64,000 nt of DNA. Origin: an uncultured Thermoanaerobaculia bacterium (lineage in GTDB: Bacteria > Acidobacteriota > Thermoanaerobaculia > Multivoradales > Multivoraceae). A program made the translations under genes and the position numbers. The stretch lies in NCBI GenBank assembly GCA_951813015.1, contig CATOTG010000001.1, positions 496,001 through 560,000 on the forward strand. Direction: 5' to 3'. The notes beneath the pieces are model-generated. The model had not been told where the DNA came from, ran no database searches, and was given only the letters and a program-made list of their open reading frames with translations. This document shows, piece by piece, positions 26,742 through 39,952 of this stretch. How positions within the stretch are numbered: the first letter of the stretch is position 1; each line of letters opens with the position of its first letter.

Positions 26742-28349
26742 CTAGAGCGGCACGCTGCCGTGCTTCTTCGCCGGCACGCCGGACCGCTTGCCCTCGAGTT
26801 GCCGCAGCGCCCGGACGATCTCCCTGCGGGTCGTGCGCGGCGCAATCACCGCGTCGACGAAGCCGCGCTCCGCCGCCACGTAGGGGTTCGAGAACTTCTC
26901 CCGGTACTCGGCGGCCATCCGTTCACGCAACGCCTCGGGGTCGTCCGCGTCCCGGATCTGCTGCCGGTAGAGGATGTTGACCGCTCCGCTCGGCCCCATC
27001 ACCGCGATCTCCGCGGTCGGATAGGCCAGGTTGACGTCCGTGCGCAGGTGCTTGCTGGCCATCACGCAGTAGGCGCCGCCGTAGGCCTTGCGGGTGATCA
27101 CGGTGATCTTCGGCACCGTCGCCTCGGCGAACGCGTACAGCAGCTTGGCGCCGTTGCGGATGATCCCGCCGTGCTCCTGCTGCACGCCCGGCAGGAAGCC
27201 CGGCACATCCTCGAAGGTAACGAGGGGAACGTTGAAAGCGTCGCAGAAGCGCACGAACCGGCCGCCCTTGACCGCCGCGTCGATGTCGAGGACGCCGGCG
27301 AGGTAGTTCGGCTGGTTGGCGACGATGCCGACGCTGCGGCCGCCGAAGTGCGCGAAACCGACCACGATGTTCCGGGCGAAGTCGCGGTGGACCTCGAGGA
27401 AGCGGCCGTCGTCGACCACGGCGCGGATCAACTCGCCGATGTCGTAGGGCCTGTTCGGGTCGACCGGCACCAGCTCGTCGAGTTCGGGCGCGTCGCGGTC
27501 GTCCGGATCGTCGGTCGGCCGCCGCGGCGGATCGTCCAGGTTGTTGCCCGGCAGGTAGCCGAGAAGTTCGCGAACGGCCAGCAGGCAGGCGGTGTCGTCG
27601 GGGGCGGTGAAGTGCGCCACGCCGCTGCGCCGCGCGTGCGTCTTCGCGCCGCCCAACTCCTCCATCGAGACGTCCTCGTGAGTGACCGTCCTGATCACGT
27701 CAGGCCCGGTCACGAACATGTAGCTCGTGCCCTCGACCATCAGCACGAAATCGGTGATCGCCGGCGAGTAGACCGCGCCCCCCGCGCAGGGCCCCATGAT
27801 CGCGCTGATCTGGGGCACCACCCCCGATGCCAGCGTGTTGCGGAGGAAGATGTCGGCGTAGCCCCCCAGCGAGGCGACACCCTCCTGGATGCGGGCCCCG
27901 CCCGAGTCGTTCAGACCTACGACCGGAGCGCCGTTCTCGACCGCCAGATCCATCAGCTTGCAGATCTTGCGGGCGTTCGTTTCGGACAGCGACCCGCCGA
28001 ACACGGTGAAGTCCTGCGCGAAGACGTACACGGAGCGCTGGTCCACCCGACCGTGGCCGCACACCACGCCGTCACCCGGTATGCGCTGCCCGGCCATGCC
28101 GAAATCGGTGCAGCGGTGAGTCACCAGCGCATCGATCTCGACGAACGACCCCGGATCGAGCAGCAGATCGACCCGTTCCCGAGCCGTCAACTTGCCGCTC
28201 GCGTGCTGGCGATCGATGCGCTCGGCGCCTCCACCCAGCCGCGACTCTTCAAGCCGCTGTTCCAACTCGCTCGCCTGCCGGCCGCGAACCGAGCCATCCG
28301 CTTCGACTGACTCCCGCTCCCTGGTCATCGCGCGCGGCGTTCTTACCAC
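26742..28349 (-). CDS. Acyl-CoA carboxylase carboxyltransferase subunit (propionyl/acetyl-CoA type)
   Basis: About 535 residues. Carboxyltransferase beta subunit like PccB/AccD5. Crotonase-type halves with the oxyanion-hole motifs [20 protein letters not shown] and [13 protein letters not shown] in the N half, and [15 protein letters not shown] preceded by MGPSGA in the C half; [15 protein letters not shown] and [20 protein letters not shown] are also typical. It moves the carboxyl from biotin to an acyl-CoA. The biotin carboxylase and carrier are far away at 57155-59425. The GTG start at 28349 has GAAAGAG upstream; ATG at 28328 is possible. Confidence 0.92.
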   Translation of the reverse strand: MVRTPRAMTRERESVEADGSVRGRQASELEQRLEESRLGGGAERIDRQHASGKLTARERVDLLLDPGSFVEIDALVTHRCTDFGMAGQRIPGDGVVCGHGRVDQRSVYVFAQDFTVFGGSLSETNARKICKLMDLAVENGAPVVGLNDSGGARIQEGVASLGGYADIFLRNTLASGVVPQISAIMGPCAGGAVYSPAITDFVLMVEGTSYMFVTGPDVIRTVTHEDVSMEELGGAKTHARRSGVAHFTAPDDTACLLAVRELLGYLPGNNLDDPPRRPTDDPDDRDAPELDELVPVDPNRPYDIGELIRAVVDDGRFLEVHRDFARNIVVGFAHFGGRSVGIVANQPNYLAGVLDIDAAVKGGRFVRFCDAFNVPLVTFEDVPGFLPGVQQEHGGIIRNGAKLLYAFAEATVPKITVITRKAYGGAYCVMASKHLRTDVNLAYPTAEIAVMGPSGAVNILYRQQIRDADDPEALRERMAAEYREKFSNPYVAAERGFVDAVIAPRTTRREIVRALRQLEGKRSGVPAKKHGSVPL

Positions 28350-28369
28350 AGCTCTTTCGCCTCTAGAAT
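28341..28369 (+). promoter_or_regulatory. Promoter of tldD-like gene, probably leaderless mRNA
   Basis: TTCTTA (28341-28346), 17 bp, TAGAAT (28364-28369). The ATG is at 28377, so transcription would begin at or within a base or two of the start codon. No ribosome site is present. Confidence 0.5.
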
Positions 28370-28376
28370 CCGGTCC

Positions 28377-29705
28377 ATGGAGACGACGGCCACCAACCGG
28401 GGGCCCGACGAGTTACTCGCAACGGACGTCAGCACGCTGACCGACGCTCTGGCGCGGCTTCCCGTGCACCCGGGTCAACACGCGGAGGCCTTCTTCGAGC
28501 GTCTGGAGACGGTCGAGTTGCTGCCCGGAGGCACACGCGACCGGCTTCGCCTGCGGCGAGAGCAGGGCCTTTGTGTGCGCCTGATCGAGGCCGGCGCCAG
28601 CCGTCTGGCCTCGACCGACGCGATCTCGGGATACACCTTCGCGTCCTGCTGCGACCGCGTCACCGGCGCCGCCGGTTCGATCGGACCGGCGCCGAGGATC
28701 CGGGTCGGTCGCTGGCCGCCACTGCGAATGGCCGAAATCGAGCGCGCCGAGCGACAACTGGAGAAAGCGGTCAATCGGCGCCGCGTGGGCTTCCCCATGG
28801 AAGTCACCGTGAGGCGCCACCGCCGGCAGGTCCAGGTGATTCGCGGCCAGGTCTCCGCTCCGAGCCAGTTCGAGGAGTACTTCAGCCTGCACGTGAAGAC
28901 CCCGTGGGGCGTCTGGGGCGGTCTGCTGCCGTCGCTCGCCGACGAGGACCTCGATCCGGTCGCCACCTGCCTGGTCGATCGCCTGAGGTCGCGCAATCTG
29001 CCGGAACACGCCGATACGCCCCGCGTCATCGTCCTCGGACCCTGCGCCGCCGCGGTCATGTTGCACGAGGTCGTCGCCCACACCCTGGAGGCCGACACAC
29101 TGGCCCTCACCGGGGCCCCGGAAAGCGTCGTCGGTCTGAAACTGGGTGAAGTCCATCTCGACGTGCTCGACGATCCACGCCTGGCGCCCAATGGCTGCGG
29201 GCGATCCAGCGACGATGAAGGAACGACGGTCATCGCCCGTTGGCTGCTGCGCCGGGGGCGGGTGCGTCAACCCCTCGCCGACCTCGACTGGGCCGGCCGG
29301 TACCAGCGCCTGATTCCCGGCGCCGCGCGCCGTGCCAACCGTCACTTGCTGCCGGGACCGCGCACGACGCACCTCGAGCTGCTGCCCGGCGATCTGCCCG
29401 AAACGGAACTCTTCCAGGAAGCCGCCGGAGGTCTCTACATCGGCGAGTTCGAGAGCGGCGCCCTCAACCCGTTCGATGGCGGCTGCGTGCTGCGGGCGCC
29501 CTGCGCCCGGCGGATTGGCGCCAGCGGTCCGGTCGACTTCGTCGGACCGGTCGAGATCCGTTCCCGCACTGTCGACCTCCTCGCCGCCGTGACCGCGGTC
29601 GGGGACCGGCCGCTGGCCGCGGGCGCCGGATGGTGCGCGAAGGGCGGGTCTCTCCTGCCGGTATGGGCCCGCAGCCCGTCCGTGCGCCTGGAGGGTCTCG
29701 CTTGA
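28377..29705 (+). CDS. tldD: TldD-like metallopeptidase subunit (U62)
   Basis: 442 residues. TldD is the active subunit of the TldD/TldE protease that degrades unfolded peptides and matures modified peptides such as microcin B17. The zinc motif HExxxH is present as [16 protein letters not shown] (usual HEAVGHGLEGD), so the Gly before the second His is Ala. The N-terminal fold segments are diverged ([20 protein letters not shown]). The C-terminal part keeps [13 protein letters not shown] and [16 protein letters not shown]. The stop overlaps the TTG start of its partner (TTGA). Confidence 0.82.
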   Translation: METTATNRGPDELLATDVSTLTDALARLPVHPGQHAEAFFERLETVELLPGGTRDRLRLRREQGLCVRLIEAGASRLASTDAISGYTFASCCDRVTGAAGSIGPAPRIRVGRWPPLRMAEIERAERQLEKAVNRRRVGFPMEVTVRRHRRQVQVIRGQVSAPSQFEEYFSLHVKTPWGVWGGLLPSLADEDLDPVATCLVDRLRSRNLPEHADTPRVIVLGPCAAAVMLHEVVAHTLEADTLALTGAPESVVGLKLGEVHLDVLDDPRLAPNGCGRSSDDEGTTVIARWLLRRGRVRQPLADLDWAGRYQRLIPGAARRANRHLLPGPRTTHLELLPGDLPETELFQEAAGGLYIGEFESGALNPFDGGCVLRAPCARRIGASGPVDFVGPVEIRSRTVDLLAAVTAVGDRPLAAGAGWCAKGGSLLPVWARSPSVRLEGLA

Positions 29706-31117
29706 AGCCGCTCCGGCTACCCACCATTCAGGCCTTGGGAACGGCGCTGACCGCGGTGGCCGACCGTACCGGCGCATCGAATGCCGAGTTCTACGTCAAG
29801 GCCGGGTGCAGCCTCCGGATCGAAATCGACCCGTGGAGACCCGCCGACGCTTCGCCGTCCGCCCCGGAGGACTGGCGCCTCCACGTTGGCAGGATCGAGG
29901 AAAGAGGCTGGGCACTGCGCGCCGGAGGGAATCACGCAGCGCTCTTCATCGCCGATTCCGGCCCCCTCCCCGCGCCCGGCGGCTGGCGCCGGTTGAACCG
30001 CCACTCGCTGCGCGCCGGCTCGCTCAGATTGCCGACACCTTGCCCACGCAAAGCGTCGCTGCCTCACCCGGCCGGCAACGACCTGCCGAACGACGAGTCG
30101 GAGGCTCTCGGCCGTGACCTCATCCGCGATGTCGTCGAGCGAACCCGCGACGAACTGCCGGGCAGCCGCCTGGTCCGCGCGAGACTCGAAGACGGCGCGA
30201 GTGCATCCGTGCTCGCAAACAGCGCCGGGGTCACCGGACGGACCGCAGTGCGCCTGGCGACGGTCCATCTGGAGTTTGTCGTCGAACGGAACGCTACGCG
30301 CGGCGCCTGCAGCCTCTATCGAGCGGCAGGCAACCCGAAGGACCTCGACGCCGCCGCCCTGGCCGCGGAAGTCGCCGACCGGCTGACGCTCGCCACCGCG
30401 ACACCGACATCGTTCTTGCCGTCCAGCGAGATCGCGGTGGCGCCTTCGCTCGCCAGCAGCCTGCTGGCCCTGCTCGGCCCCCTGTTCAGGGGCCGCGACG
30501 GCTGGGAGAGGCTCCAGCGCCTGAGTCCAGGCGACTCCCTGGGACCACCCGACCTGCAAGTCCTGGACGACGGCGCTCTCGAGGGGGGCTGGATCAGGAC
30601 TCCGGTCGATGACGAAGGCGTACCCACCCGGGCCGTCGCGCTGATCCGGGGCGGCGAACCCGCCGAGCCTCTGCTGAGCTGGGAGGATGACGGCTGGTCG
30701 GGCTTCTCCGCCTCCGGCTGCCGGCGGCGGTCCGGCTGGCGGTCACCGCCCGAAATCAGCCACTCCCACTTGTACATCAACGGCGGTCCGGACCCCGCGG
30801 ATGCGATCCGGAGCGGCATCCGGCACGGCTGCTATCTGCTGGACCGCGCTCCGGACGGCCGCAGCCAAGTCACCTTCCCACGCTCGGACAACGGCGGGGA
30901 GGCGAGTTTCGAGATCGATGCGACCGGCTTCGTCGTGGAACACGACCGCATTCTCGGCGCCATCCCGCGGGCGCGGCTCAGCGGTTCGGTCCGGCAGTTG
31001 TTCCGGGGCATCCGGGCCGTCGGCGACGATCTCCGGTTCCTGCCGGCGCCCGGTGCGGTGGGGTCGCCGACCCTGCTGCTGACGGGACTGCAACTCGAGC
31101 CCGTCGCACAGGACTGA
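29702..31117 (+). CDS. PmbA/TldE-like protein, partner of TldD
   Basis: 471 residues from TTG 29702, overlapping the tldD stop by TTGA. It lacks an HExxxH motif, as expected for the inactive TldE subunit. Visible family-like segments: SRLVRARLEDGASASVLANS, a central region GGWIRTPVDDEGVPTRAVAL, and a C-terminal LYINGGPDPADAIRSGIRHG (cf. the N-terminal-nucleophile-like fold), ILGAIPRARLSGSV. Highly diverged; the assignment relies partly on the neighbour. Confidence 0.7.
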   Translation: MKPLRLPTIQALGTALTAVADRTGASNAEFYVKAGCSLRIEIDPWRPADASPSAPEDWRLHVGRIEERGWALRAGGNHAALFIADSGPLPAPGGWRRLNRHSLRAGSLRLPTPCPRKASLPHPAGNDLPNDESEALGRDLIRDVVERTRDELPGSRLVRARLEDGASASVLANSAGVTGRTAVRLATVHLEFVVERNATRGACSLYRAAGNPKDLDAAALAAEVADRLTLATATPTSFLPSSEIAVAPSLASSLLALLGPLFRGRDGWERLQRLSPGDSLGPPDLQVLDDGALEGGWIRTPVDDEGVPTRAVALIRGGEPAEPLLSWEDDGWSGFSASGCRRRSGWRSPPEISHSHLYINGGPDPADAIRSGIRHGCYLLDRAPDGRSQVTFPRSDNGGEASFEIDATGFVVEHDRILGAIPRARLSGSVRQLFRGIRAVGDDLRFLPAPGAVGSPTLLLTGLQLEPVAQD

Positions 31118-31215
31118 CGAGGCTCCGCCCACAGACCGACGAGCATGTTCGCCCCGCACCGCTCGCGTCCGCAAGCTGGCGCAAAGGCTACCCTCGTTCG
31201 AGGGGTCTCCAGGTC

Positions 31216-32484
31216 TCAGGGCGCCGGCGCCGGGAAGCGGCGGATCGTCACGTCGAGCTGAGCGCTGCTGCGGAACGACGGCTCGAAGCGTCCCCCTCCG
31301 GAGCCGCCGAAGGTCCCGGACGCCGGCCCCGGGCCCGAACCGCCCGCAGGCTGCCTGCCGCCCGGACCAACCGGCGTTCCCGCCTGGACCCCGCCACGCC
31401 TCCCTGAAGTCGGTCTCGACGATGGCGGCGGCGAGCCCGCGGGAACCCCGACCGCCCCGCCGGAGCCGAGCGTGCGACGACGAAGATCGTCGCGGGTGAA
31501 CACCTGGGGCTCTCGCCCGGTACGGCGGTCGGACGCGAGGTCCGCCCGTTCGTCCCGCGCACTGGCGGTGACCGGAGCTTCGGCCGTGGCCGGACGGACC
31601 GTCGGCTCCTGGAACGCGTTGCCATCGGGAACTGCCGGGACCGTCGACCGGTTGACCCGTCGGGAGCTGTGCCGGTCCACCGTCACGCGCCTCGCCGCCT
31701 CGCCCGGCTCGACCTTGCCGGCATCGTCTTCAGGGACCTCCTCCGCCGCCGCGGCCTCTTCGCGTCGCGGCGCCGTCTCCGGGGCCCGCGCCGGCAGAAG
31801 CAGGCCGCTGATCCGGCGCGGCTCGGAGTACGTCCTCGGCGGCAGGGCCTCGAGCGGCGTCCGGTCGGCCCGGAGCAGAATCTCGGTGGCGTACCGGTTC
31901 ACCAGGAAGTGGGGATTCACGTCGCCGAAGGCCAGACGCGAATCCAGGCTGACGGCGCGTATGTAGTGCTCCAGAGCCTTCCCGGCTTCGCCCGCATCGT
32001 CGGCGATCCGGCCGAGCTGGTAATGCGCCCAGGCGTTGTCCGGCTCAAGCTCGGTCGCCGCCTCGAGATGGCTGGACGCCAGGTCCGAATCGCCGGTCGT
32101 GTAAGCCAGAAGGGCCAGGTTGTAGTGCGCGGGCGCCCAGGTGTCGTCCGCCTCGATTGCGGCCCGGTAGTTCTTGAAGGCCGCCGCAATGTCGCCACCG
32201 AGTTCCAGCAGATTGGCGAGATCGTTCAGGGCCGTCGCCCGGGCGCGCGGGCTGTTCTGACTCTCCGCTTTCTTGCGCTGCTCCGCGATTGCCCGTTCGA
32301 GGATTGCCCGTTCGAGGATCGGATCCGGGGTCGCCGCGGCGCCGGGCGCCTGAGCCGCGAGGCCGGAGGCGCCGCCGAAGGGCGCCGCGGCCGCGAGCAG
32401 AAGCAGGCAGAGGGCGAGCGCCTTCGCTCTCGACAGTGCGCCGAGGAGTGACAGTGCGCTGAGGAGTGATTGCTTGGCGTTCAT
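31216..32484 (-). CDS. Exported TPR protein with proline/glycine-rich tail
   Basis: 422 residues from ATG 32484, which has GGAGAG 4 nt upstream. Signal peptide (ALALCLLLLAAAAPFGGASGLAAQ), a helical stretch with a short tandem repeat (ILERAILERAIAEQ, a 15-bp duplication in DNA), three to four TPRs (ATALNDLANLLELGGDIAAA; APAHYNLALLAYTTGDSDLA; AWAHYQLGRIADDAGEAGKA), then a long low-complexity region rich in Arg, Pro, Gly and Thr. Located between pmbA and selA, divergent from selA. Function unknown. Confidence 0.75.
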   Translation of the reverse strand: MNAKQSLLSALSLLGALSRAKALALCLLLLAAAAPFGGASGLAAQAPGAAATPDPILERAILERAIAEQRKKAESQNSPRARATALNDLANLLELGGDIAAAFKNYRAAIEADDTWAPAHYNLALLAYTTGDSDLASSHLEAATELEPDNAWAHYQLGRIADDAGEAGKALEHYIRAVSLDSRLAFGDVNPHFLVNRYATEILLRADRTPLEALPPRTYSEPRRISGLLLPARAPETAPRREEAAAAEEVPEDDAGKVEPGEAARRVTVDRHSSRRVNRSTVPAVPDGNAFQEPTVRPATAEAPVTASARDERADLASDRRTGREPQVFTRDDLRRRTLGSGGAVGVPAGSPPPSSRPTSGRRGGVQAGTPVGPGGRQPAGGSGPGPASGTFGGSGGGRFEPSFRSSAQLDVTIRRFPAPAP

Positions 32485-32526
32485 GGCTCTCCGCGCGGTA
32501 GCTGCGAGGAATAGGATCAGCGGGAC

Positions 32527-33863
32527 GTGAGTCAACTGCGACGACTGCCTGCAGTGGGACGTTTGCTGCAGGAGAGCCCGCTTGCCGAACTCACAGGATT
32601 ATACGGAAGGCAAGCGACAAGGGTCCAAACAGCCAGGGTCCTCGACGCGCTTCGCGGCGAAATCGCAACGGGCATCGACGACGATGAACTGGAGGACCGG
32701 ATCCGCGGGATACCCGAACTCGTCCGCGCCGCGCTCGAAGCCGAAGCGCCCCCGCTCCGGCGGGTGCTGAACGCAACCGGCATCTTCCTGCACACGAATC
32801 TCGCCGGGCGCCTCTGCCTCGGCCCGTCGTGGACGACCTGCGGGACCGGCTTGACGCCTACTGCGACCTGGAGATGGACTTGGGGAGCGGGCGTCGGACG
32901 GACCGCAGTCTCCGCGTCGAAAGCCTGTTGGTGACCCTGACCGGCGCCGAGGCTGCCCTGGTCGTCAACAACAACGCGGCCGCCCTGGTGCTGGCGCTCT
33001 CGACCCAGGCTTGCGGCCGCGAAGTCATCCTCTCCCGAAGCGAACTCGTCGAAATCGGAGGTTCGTTCCGGATCCCCGACATCCTCCGGGCGAGCGGCGC
33101 CCGACTCGTCGAGGTCGGCACGACGAACCGCACCCGGCTCGCCGACTACGAGCGGGCCGTGCGCCCGGCCACCTCCCTCGTCCTGAAGGTGTTCGCGAGC
33201 AACTTCCGCATCCGGGGCTTCGCGGAGCAGGTCCCGGCGACTCGCCTCGCCGACTTCGCTCACCGTCACGATCTTCCCCTCCTCGTCGACGAGGGCAGCG
33301 GCGTGATCGGCTCGCACGCCGCGCCGGCGCTGCGACGGCACGAGAGCTTCCGGGATCTGATCGAGGCCGGATGCGACCTGGTCTGCGGCAGCGGCGACAA
33401 GGTCCTCGGGGGACCGCAGGCCGGCCTGATCGTGGGCCGCAGATCGTTCGTCGACCAACTCCGCAAGTCGCCGCTCTACCGGGCGCTGCGACCGGGACGG
33501 CTGGTCCTGACCGCACTCGACGCCGTGCTCAGGCGTCACCTGGCGGCCCAACGGATGCCGATTGACGCTCTCTGGGACGAGACCGGTGAATCCCGCCGGC
33601 GGGTCGAACGGATGGCGGCGAGACTGGGAGGTCGCGCTATCCGGGGTAACGCCTACCTGGGCGGCGGCTCCGCGCCGGACCAGGCGATCGAAGGCTGGGT
33701 GCTCGCGCTGGACGCCCCCGCAAAGACCGCCGCTCGGCTTCGGACCGGTGAACCGCCCGTCGTGGGGTACCAGCGCAGAGGACGCCTGATTCTCGATCTG
33801 CGGACCGTGGATCCGGCCGACGACGAAACGTTGGCGATGGCGGTCCGGCAGGCACTTCAATAG
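32527..33863 (+). CDS. selA: L-seryl-tRNA(Sec) selenium transferase (frameshifted)
   Basis: Converts Ser-tRNA(Sec) to Sec-tRNA(Sec) with selenophosphate; PLP enzyme. The first frame gives LRRLPAVGRLLQ through RRVLNATGIFLHTNL. One G appears to be missing at 32803 (CTCGCCGGG where CTCGGCCGGG restores HTNLGRAPLP). The second frame then runs without a break: LDAYCDLEMDLGSGRRTDRS, ALVVNNNAAALVLAL, VLSRSELVEIGG-type ILSRSELVEIGGSFRIPDI, VDEGSG, and the PLP lysine in GSGDKVLGGPQAGLIVG. All catalytic parts are intact, so a sequence error or very recent mutation is likely. No selB, selC or selD is visible. Confidence 0.88.
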
Positions 33864-34050
33864 ACGCCCGGAAACGGAACAAGGGACTTGGTCGGGCTGG
33901 CGAGCGAGACGTCACTCCCGGGAGGGGCAGACCCAAGCTGGCCAAAGCGCCCGGGAAACGGATAAGCTGCCCGCTTCCAGAGCAGTGCAGTTCGTTTCCC
34001 CGCTGGCAGCTCGGCCAGCTCCCCAACCTGGCGCCACTATGCCTAGGTTA

Positions 34051-34058
34051 AAGGAGAG
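34051..34058 (+). promoter_or_regulatory. Ribosome site that fixes the start of LRR protein 1
   Basis: AAGGAGAG, 4 nt before ATG 34063. The same site and a similar leader (CGCTGGCAGC, GCGCCACTAT/GACGCCACTATT) occur upstream of LRR protein 2 at 36811-36818, showing that the leader was duplicated with the gene. Confidence 0.7.
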
Positions 34059-34062
34059 TGTG

Positions 34063-36651
<2,589 letters not shown>

Positions 36652-36822
36652 CGATTCGGCTCTTCCCCCGGAGGGACGCGGCGCCGAACACTTGGCGACG
36701 ATCGTGTCGAATCGCGTTAAACTACAATTTATCCCGCCTCAAGGACTGTGCCGCTCGTTTTCCCGCTGGCAGCCAGCTCCCCTCACCCGACGCCACTATT
36801 GCCTGCCTTCAAGGAGAGCATG

Positions 36823-39516
36823 ATGGACAAAGCTCCAGATCGAATCCCGGCCTCGCCATCGTCCACCTTCGGAGTTGATCGTCGCCGACGCTCCCCACGT
36901 TGCTCGAGCGCCGGTTCCCGGCAGTCGGCCCACGTGCCGCGTCTGGCGCTGATGGTCCTCGGCCTGGCGCTGGCGCTCGGCCTGTACGGCGGCGCGTCCC
37001 ACGCCCAGGCGCCGACCTGCGTGGCGAACGACCAAGCCCTCCGGGGGGTTCCCGGTTTTGACCCCTCGTCCCCCTCGTCGCATGCCGACCTGATTGCCGA
37101 CTGCACCGCCCTGCTGAGACTCAAGCACGCGACGTATCCGAGCCTGAACTGGAGTCGCGAGGTGGGCATGAATATCTGGCAATCGGTCGGTCTGAACGCC
37201 GGCAAGACCCGCGTCGCCCGGCTCACGCTCGGCCCTTCCTACTTGTTGACGGGGACGCTCCCCGATCTGAGCGCCCTCGACGCACTCACGTATCTCCGGA
37301 TCGGCCACAACCCTGACCTCACCGCCGGGCCGATGCCGGCGTGGGCGGGCACGCTGACCAACCTGACGCACCTTGACCTCCGGGGAAACAACTTCACCGG
37401 GTCCATCCGGAATCTGAGCGCCCTGATCAAACTGGAGGAGCTTCATCTCCAAGACAACGACCTGTCCGGGTCCATCCCGAATCTGAGCGCCCTCACCGAG
37501 CTGAGGACTCTGGATCTCAGCAGGAACGAACTGACCGGGAGCATCCCGACGACGTTGACCAGCCTCGCCAAGCTGGAAACACTCAACCTCGCCCGGAACC
37601 GCTTGACCGGAGCTGTCCCGTCCATGCTCGGCCTGAAGAAGCTGAAGCATCTCAACCTCAACGACAACGACCTGTCCGGGGGGTTCCCGGCGAACCTTCA
37701 AGCCCCCCTGGAGACCCTCGAGCTGGGCAACAACTTCAGATTCGACAGAGGCGTCGGAAACGGCTTCACGGGCACCATCCCCGCGCTGAACGGGTTTACG
37801 GCGCTGAAGCATGTCCGTCTCAATGACAACAAGTTCACCGGCGCCCTCCCGGCGCTCCCCACCTCACTGGTAGAGCTCTCGGCCCACTTCAACCAGCTCA
37901 CCAACTTCAACGTGACGGGCACCCTGACCTCGCTGCAGCGGTTCAATGTCCGCGGCAACAAGATGACCACCTGGTCGGGCGCCCTGTCCGCCATCACCAG
38001 CATGGAGCACCTCCACCTCGCGCAGAACAGCTTTAACACGAGCAGGCCCAGCGTGGGCACCCTGACCAGCCTGAAGACTCTGTCCCTGTGCGGGAACACG
38101 TTCACGGGGTCGCTGCCGACCGCCACGGCGGCGCGGGTAACCTCCGGCGCCCTGACCATGGGCGAATGTCTGAGTGTCGCAAACGCCAGCGGAAACGAGG
38201 GGGAGAACCTGAGCTTCAACGTGACCTACTCGAGGTTGCCCGCTGCCGCGGGGACCAGGTCGGTCCAGGTGAGCCTCGCCGCCGAGGAAGGCACGGCCGT
38301 AGAACATCTGGACTACACCTACACCACGACTCCCGTCGGTGTGGCCATAGCCGGCGGGGCGGCCTCCGGGACGGGTGCAATCGAGGTGGCCGCCGTGGCC
38401 GACTGCCACGTCGACGATGGGGAGACCTTCACGATCAAGCTTACGGCGCCGACCAGCTCCACTTCGAACGTCCTCTGGAGCTACGACCACTTCGCCACGG
38501 GAACGATCACCGAAGTGGCCGCGGTTGAGGGCTGTGTCCCACCGAGGCTGCCGGCGCCGCCGCCAGCACCCGACCCCGACGACCCGGACGATGACCCCGA
38601 CGACCCCGACGACGACCCGGAGCCGGAACCCGAGCCGGAGCCGGAACCCGATCCCAACCGGTTCGTTGCGCCGTACTGGCAGGGCACCGGCGGCATCGTC
38701 GTCAAGCCGGCCAACGGCCTTTCCGTGAAGTTCGAGATGTCCTGCCGCGGCGCCCGCACGACGGAGAGGCTGTATGCCAACGATGACGGCCTGATTGTCC
38801 AGCTGGTGCGCCGGGACGCGTGCATGGACGATGACGGGAATCCCGTCCGCGGCGAATTGTCGGTCAGGGACATCGAGCCCGGCGGCTGGTACTGGGTCGA
38901 CGGCCCCCGGAACGCCGCCGTCGCGCCGCTGGTCTCCGAAGTCGAGCTGGGCGGCGACGCGGCGGCGATTCCCGCCGGCGTGGAGACGGACGTGACAGCC
39001 AACGGCACGTTCTTCGAACACGAAGCCGGACGGATGATCGGCATCGTGCCGCACCTGCCGACGCCCGACGCCGACGCGTGCAGCGAATACGTCAGCCCGT
39101 ACTGGCGGGGCGCCGGCGGCATCGTGGTCAAGCCGACCGACGGCGAATCGGCGAAGCTTCGGACCACCTGCGGCGGCTGGAACGCGACGCAGACGCTGCT
39201 GGCGAACGATGAAGGCCTGGTCGTCCAGTTGCTGCGCGGGGACAGCAGCAGCACCGCCTGCACCGACGACGCCGGGAATCCGATGCGCGGCGAGCTCTCC
39301 TTCGAGGGCGTCAGGCCGGGCGGCTGGTACTGGGTCAACGGCCCGCGGAACGCGGCCGTCGCGCCGCTGGTCTGCAGGGACACGCTGAACGGCCCCTCGG
39401 CGACGGTCCCGGTCGGCGTGGACGCGGACGAAGGGAATGACGGCACGCTGTTCGAGCACGACGTCGCAATGCTCATCGGCATCGTGCCCCACCTGCGCCG
39501 CCCACCCGAGGAATAG
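36823..39516 (+). CDS. Secreted LRR - Calx-beta-like - acidic linker - tandem C-terminal module protein 2
   Basis: 897 residues; paralogue of the preceding gene with identical architecture: signal segment (VLGLALALGLYGGASHAQ), LRRs about 130-430, Calx-beta-like domain about 446-566 (SGNEGENLSFNVTYSRLP, HVDDGETFTIKLTAP), acidic linker of DP/DD then PE repeats about 583-611, and two C-terminal modules (613-748, 755-896). The LRR parts of the two proteins differ substantially. The first C-terminal module is nearly identical at DNA level (38659-39070 against 35819-36230). Module 2 here keeps a full Cys-Asp-Asp loop that is shortened in protein 1. The gap between the genes (172 bp) repeats the leader of gene 1. 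Role unknown; such LRR proteins are frequent in host-associated bacteria. Confidence 0.85.
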   Translation: MDKAPDRIPASPSSTFGVDRRRRSPRCSSAGSRQSAHVPRLALMVLGLALALGLYGGASHAQAPTCVANDQALRGVPGFDPSSPSSHADLIADCTALLRLKHATYPSLNWSREVGMNIWQSVGLNAGKTRVARLTLGPSYLLTGTLPDLSALDALTYLRIGHNPDLTAGPMPAWAGTLTNLTHLDLRGNNFTGSIRNLSALIKLEELHLQDNDLSGSIPNLSALTELRTLDLSRNELTGSIPTTLTSLAKLETLNLARNRLTGAVPSMLGLKKLKHLNLNDNDLSGGFPANLQAPLETLELGNNFRFDRGVGNGFTGTIPALNGFTALKHVRLNDNKFTGALPALPTSLVELSAHFNQLTNFNVTGTLTSLQRFNVRGNKMTTWSGALSAITSMEHLHLAQNSFNTSRPSVGTLTSLKTLSLCGNTFTGSLPTATAARVTSGALTMGECLSVANASGNEGENLSFNVTYSRLPAAAGTRSVQVSLAAEEGTAVEHLDYTYTTTPVGVAIAGGAASGTGAIEVAAVADCHVDDGETFTIKLTAPTSSTSNVLWSYDHFATGTITEVAAVEGCVPPRLPAPPPAPDPDDPDDDPDDPDDDPEPEPEPEPEPDPNRFVAPYWQGTGGIVVKPANGLSVKFEMSCRGARTTERLYANDDGLIVQLVRRDACMDDDGNPVRGELSVRDIEPGGWYWVDGPRNAAVAPLVSEVELGGDAAAIPAGVETDVTANGTFFEHEAGRMIGIVPHLPTPDADACSEYVSPYWRGAGGIVVKPTDGESAKLRTTCGGWNATQTLLANDEGLVVQLLRGDSSSTACTDDAGNPMRGELSFEGVRPGGWYWVNGPRNAAVAPLVCRDTLNGPSATVPVGVDADEGNDGTLFEHDVAMLIGIVPHLRRPPEE

Positions 39517-39952
39517 CGATTCGGCAACGTCCCCGGAACTCCTGAGGACAAGCCAGCCGCATGCGGCGGCGGTCCGGCAACGGACCGTCGCCGTCCCGGT
39601 GCGCCCACACCTCGGCGCCACCGGGTAGAGAACCACACCCCGGCGCCGCCGGGTAGAGAACCACGCCACGGCGCCGTCGGGTAGAGAACCACGCCTCGGC
39701 GCCAGACTCACGGACCGGCGAGCCGGAACTCGACCGTCTGGCGGGCGGGCGGCCTTCCGCTCGCCGAAGTCGCCCGCTACCGCGCGAATGGACCGGGCGG
39801 TCGCCAGAACCTCTACTGGCTGGGCACTCGCGAAGGTGCTGCCTGAGTCTCGACAGCCCGAGCACCGATGATCAGAGGCTTTCCCGGCGAAGACTGCACC
39901 CTGACGACGCCTAAGGCCAGACTTCAGACTGCCCACTTGGGCGTCGACAGCG
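39517..39952. other. Gene-free region with 28-bp minisatellite and gene debris
   Basis: The 436 bp after LRR protein 2 hold no intact gene. Bases 39605-39705 form 3.5 copies of a 28-bp unit (CCACxCCxCGGCGCCxxCGGG then TAGAGAA). At 39722-39846 one plus-strand frame has no start but reads as a plausible protein end (GLPLAEVARYRANGPG, NLYWLGTREG, stop), possibly debris of a deleted gene. Confidence 0.6.
39605..39705. repeat. 28-bp minisatellite, 3.5 copies
   Basis: Units at 39605, 39633, 39661 and a partial at 39689. Period exactly 28 bp; every full unit ends GGGTAGAGAA. It is distinct in period from the 72-78 bp junction duplications. Confidence 0.85.

Noticed and set aside
33940-34000. Possible tRNA-Sec next to selA (GTTCG in a GC-rich segment)
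   Set aside because: No long acceptor/T stem is present, and the same segment is part of the leader shared by the two LRR genes.
39722-39846. Small plus-strand gene after the LRR proteins
   Set aside because: The frame has no start codon and is closed upstream by a stop in the minisatellite; recorded only as possible debris.
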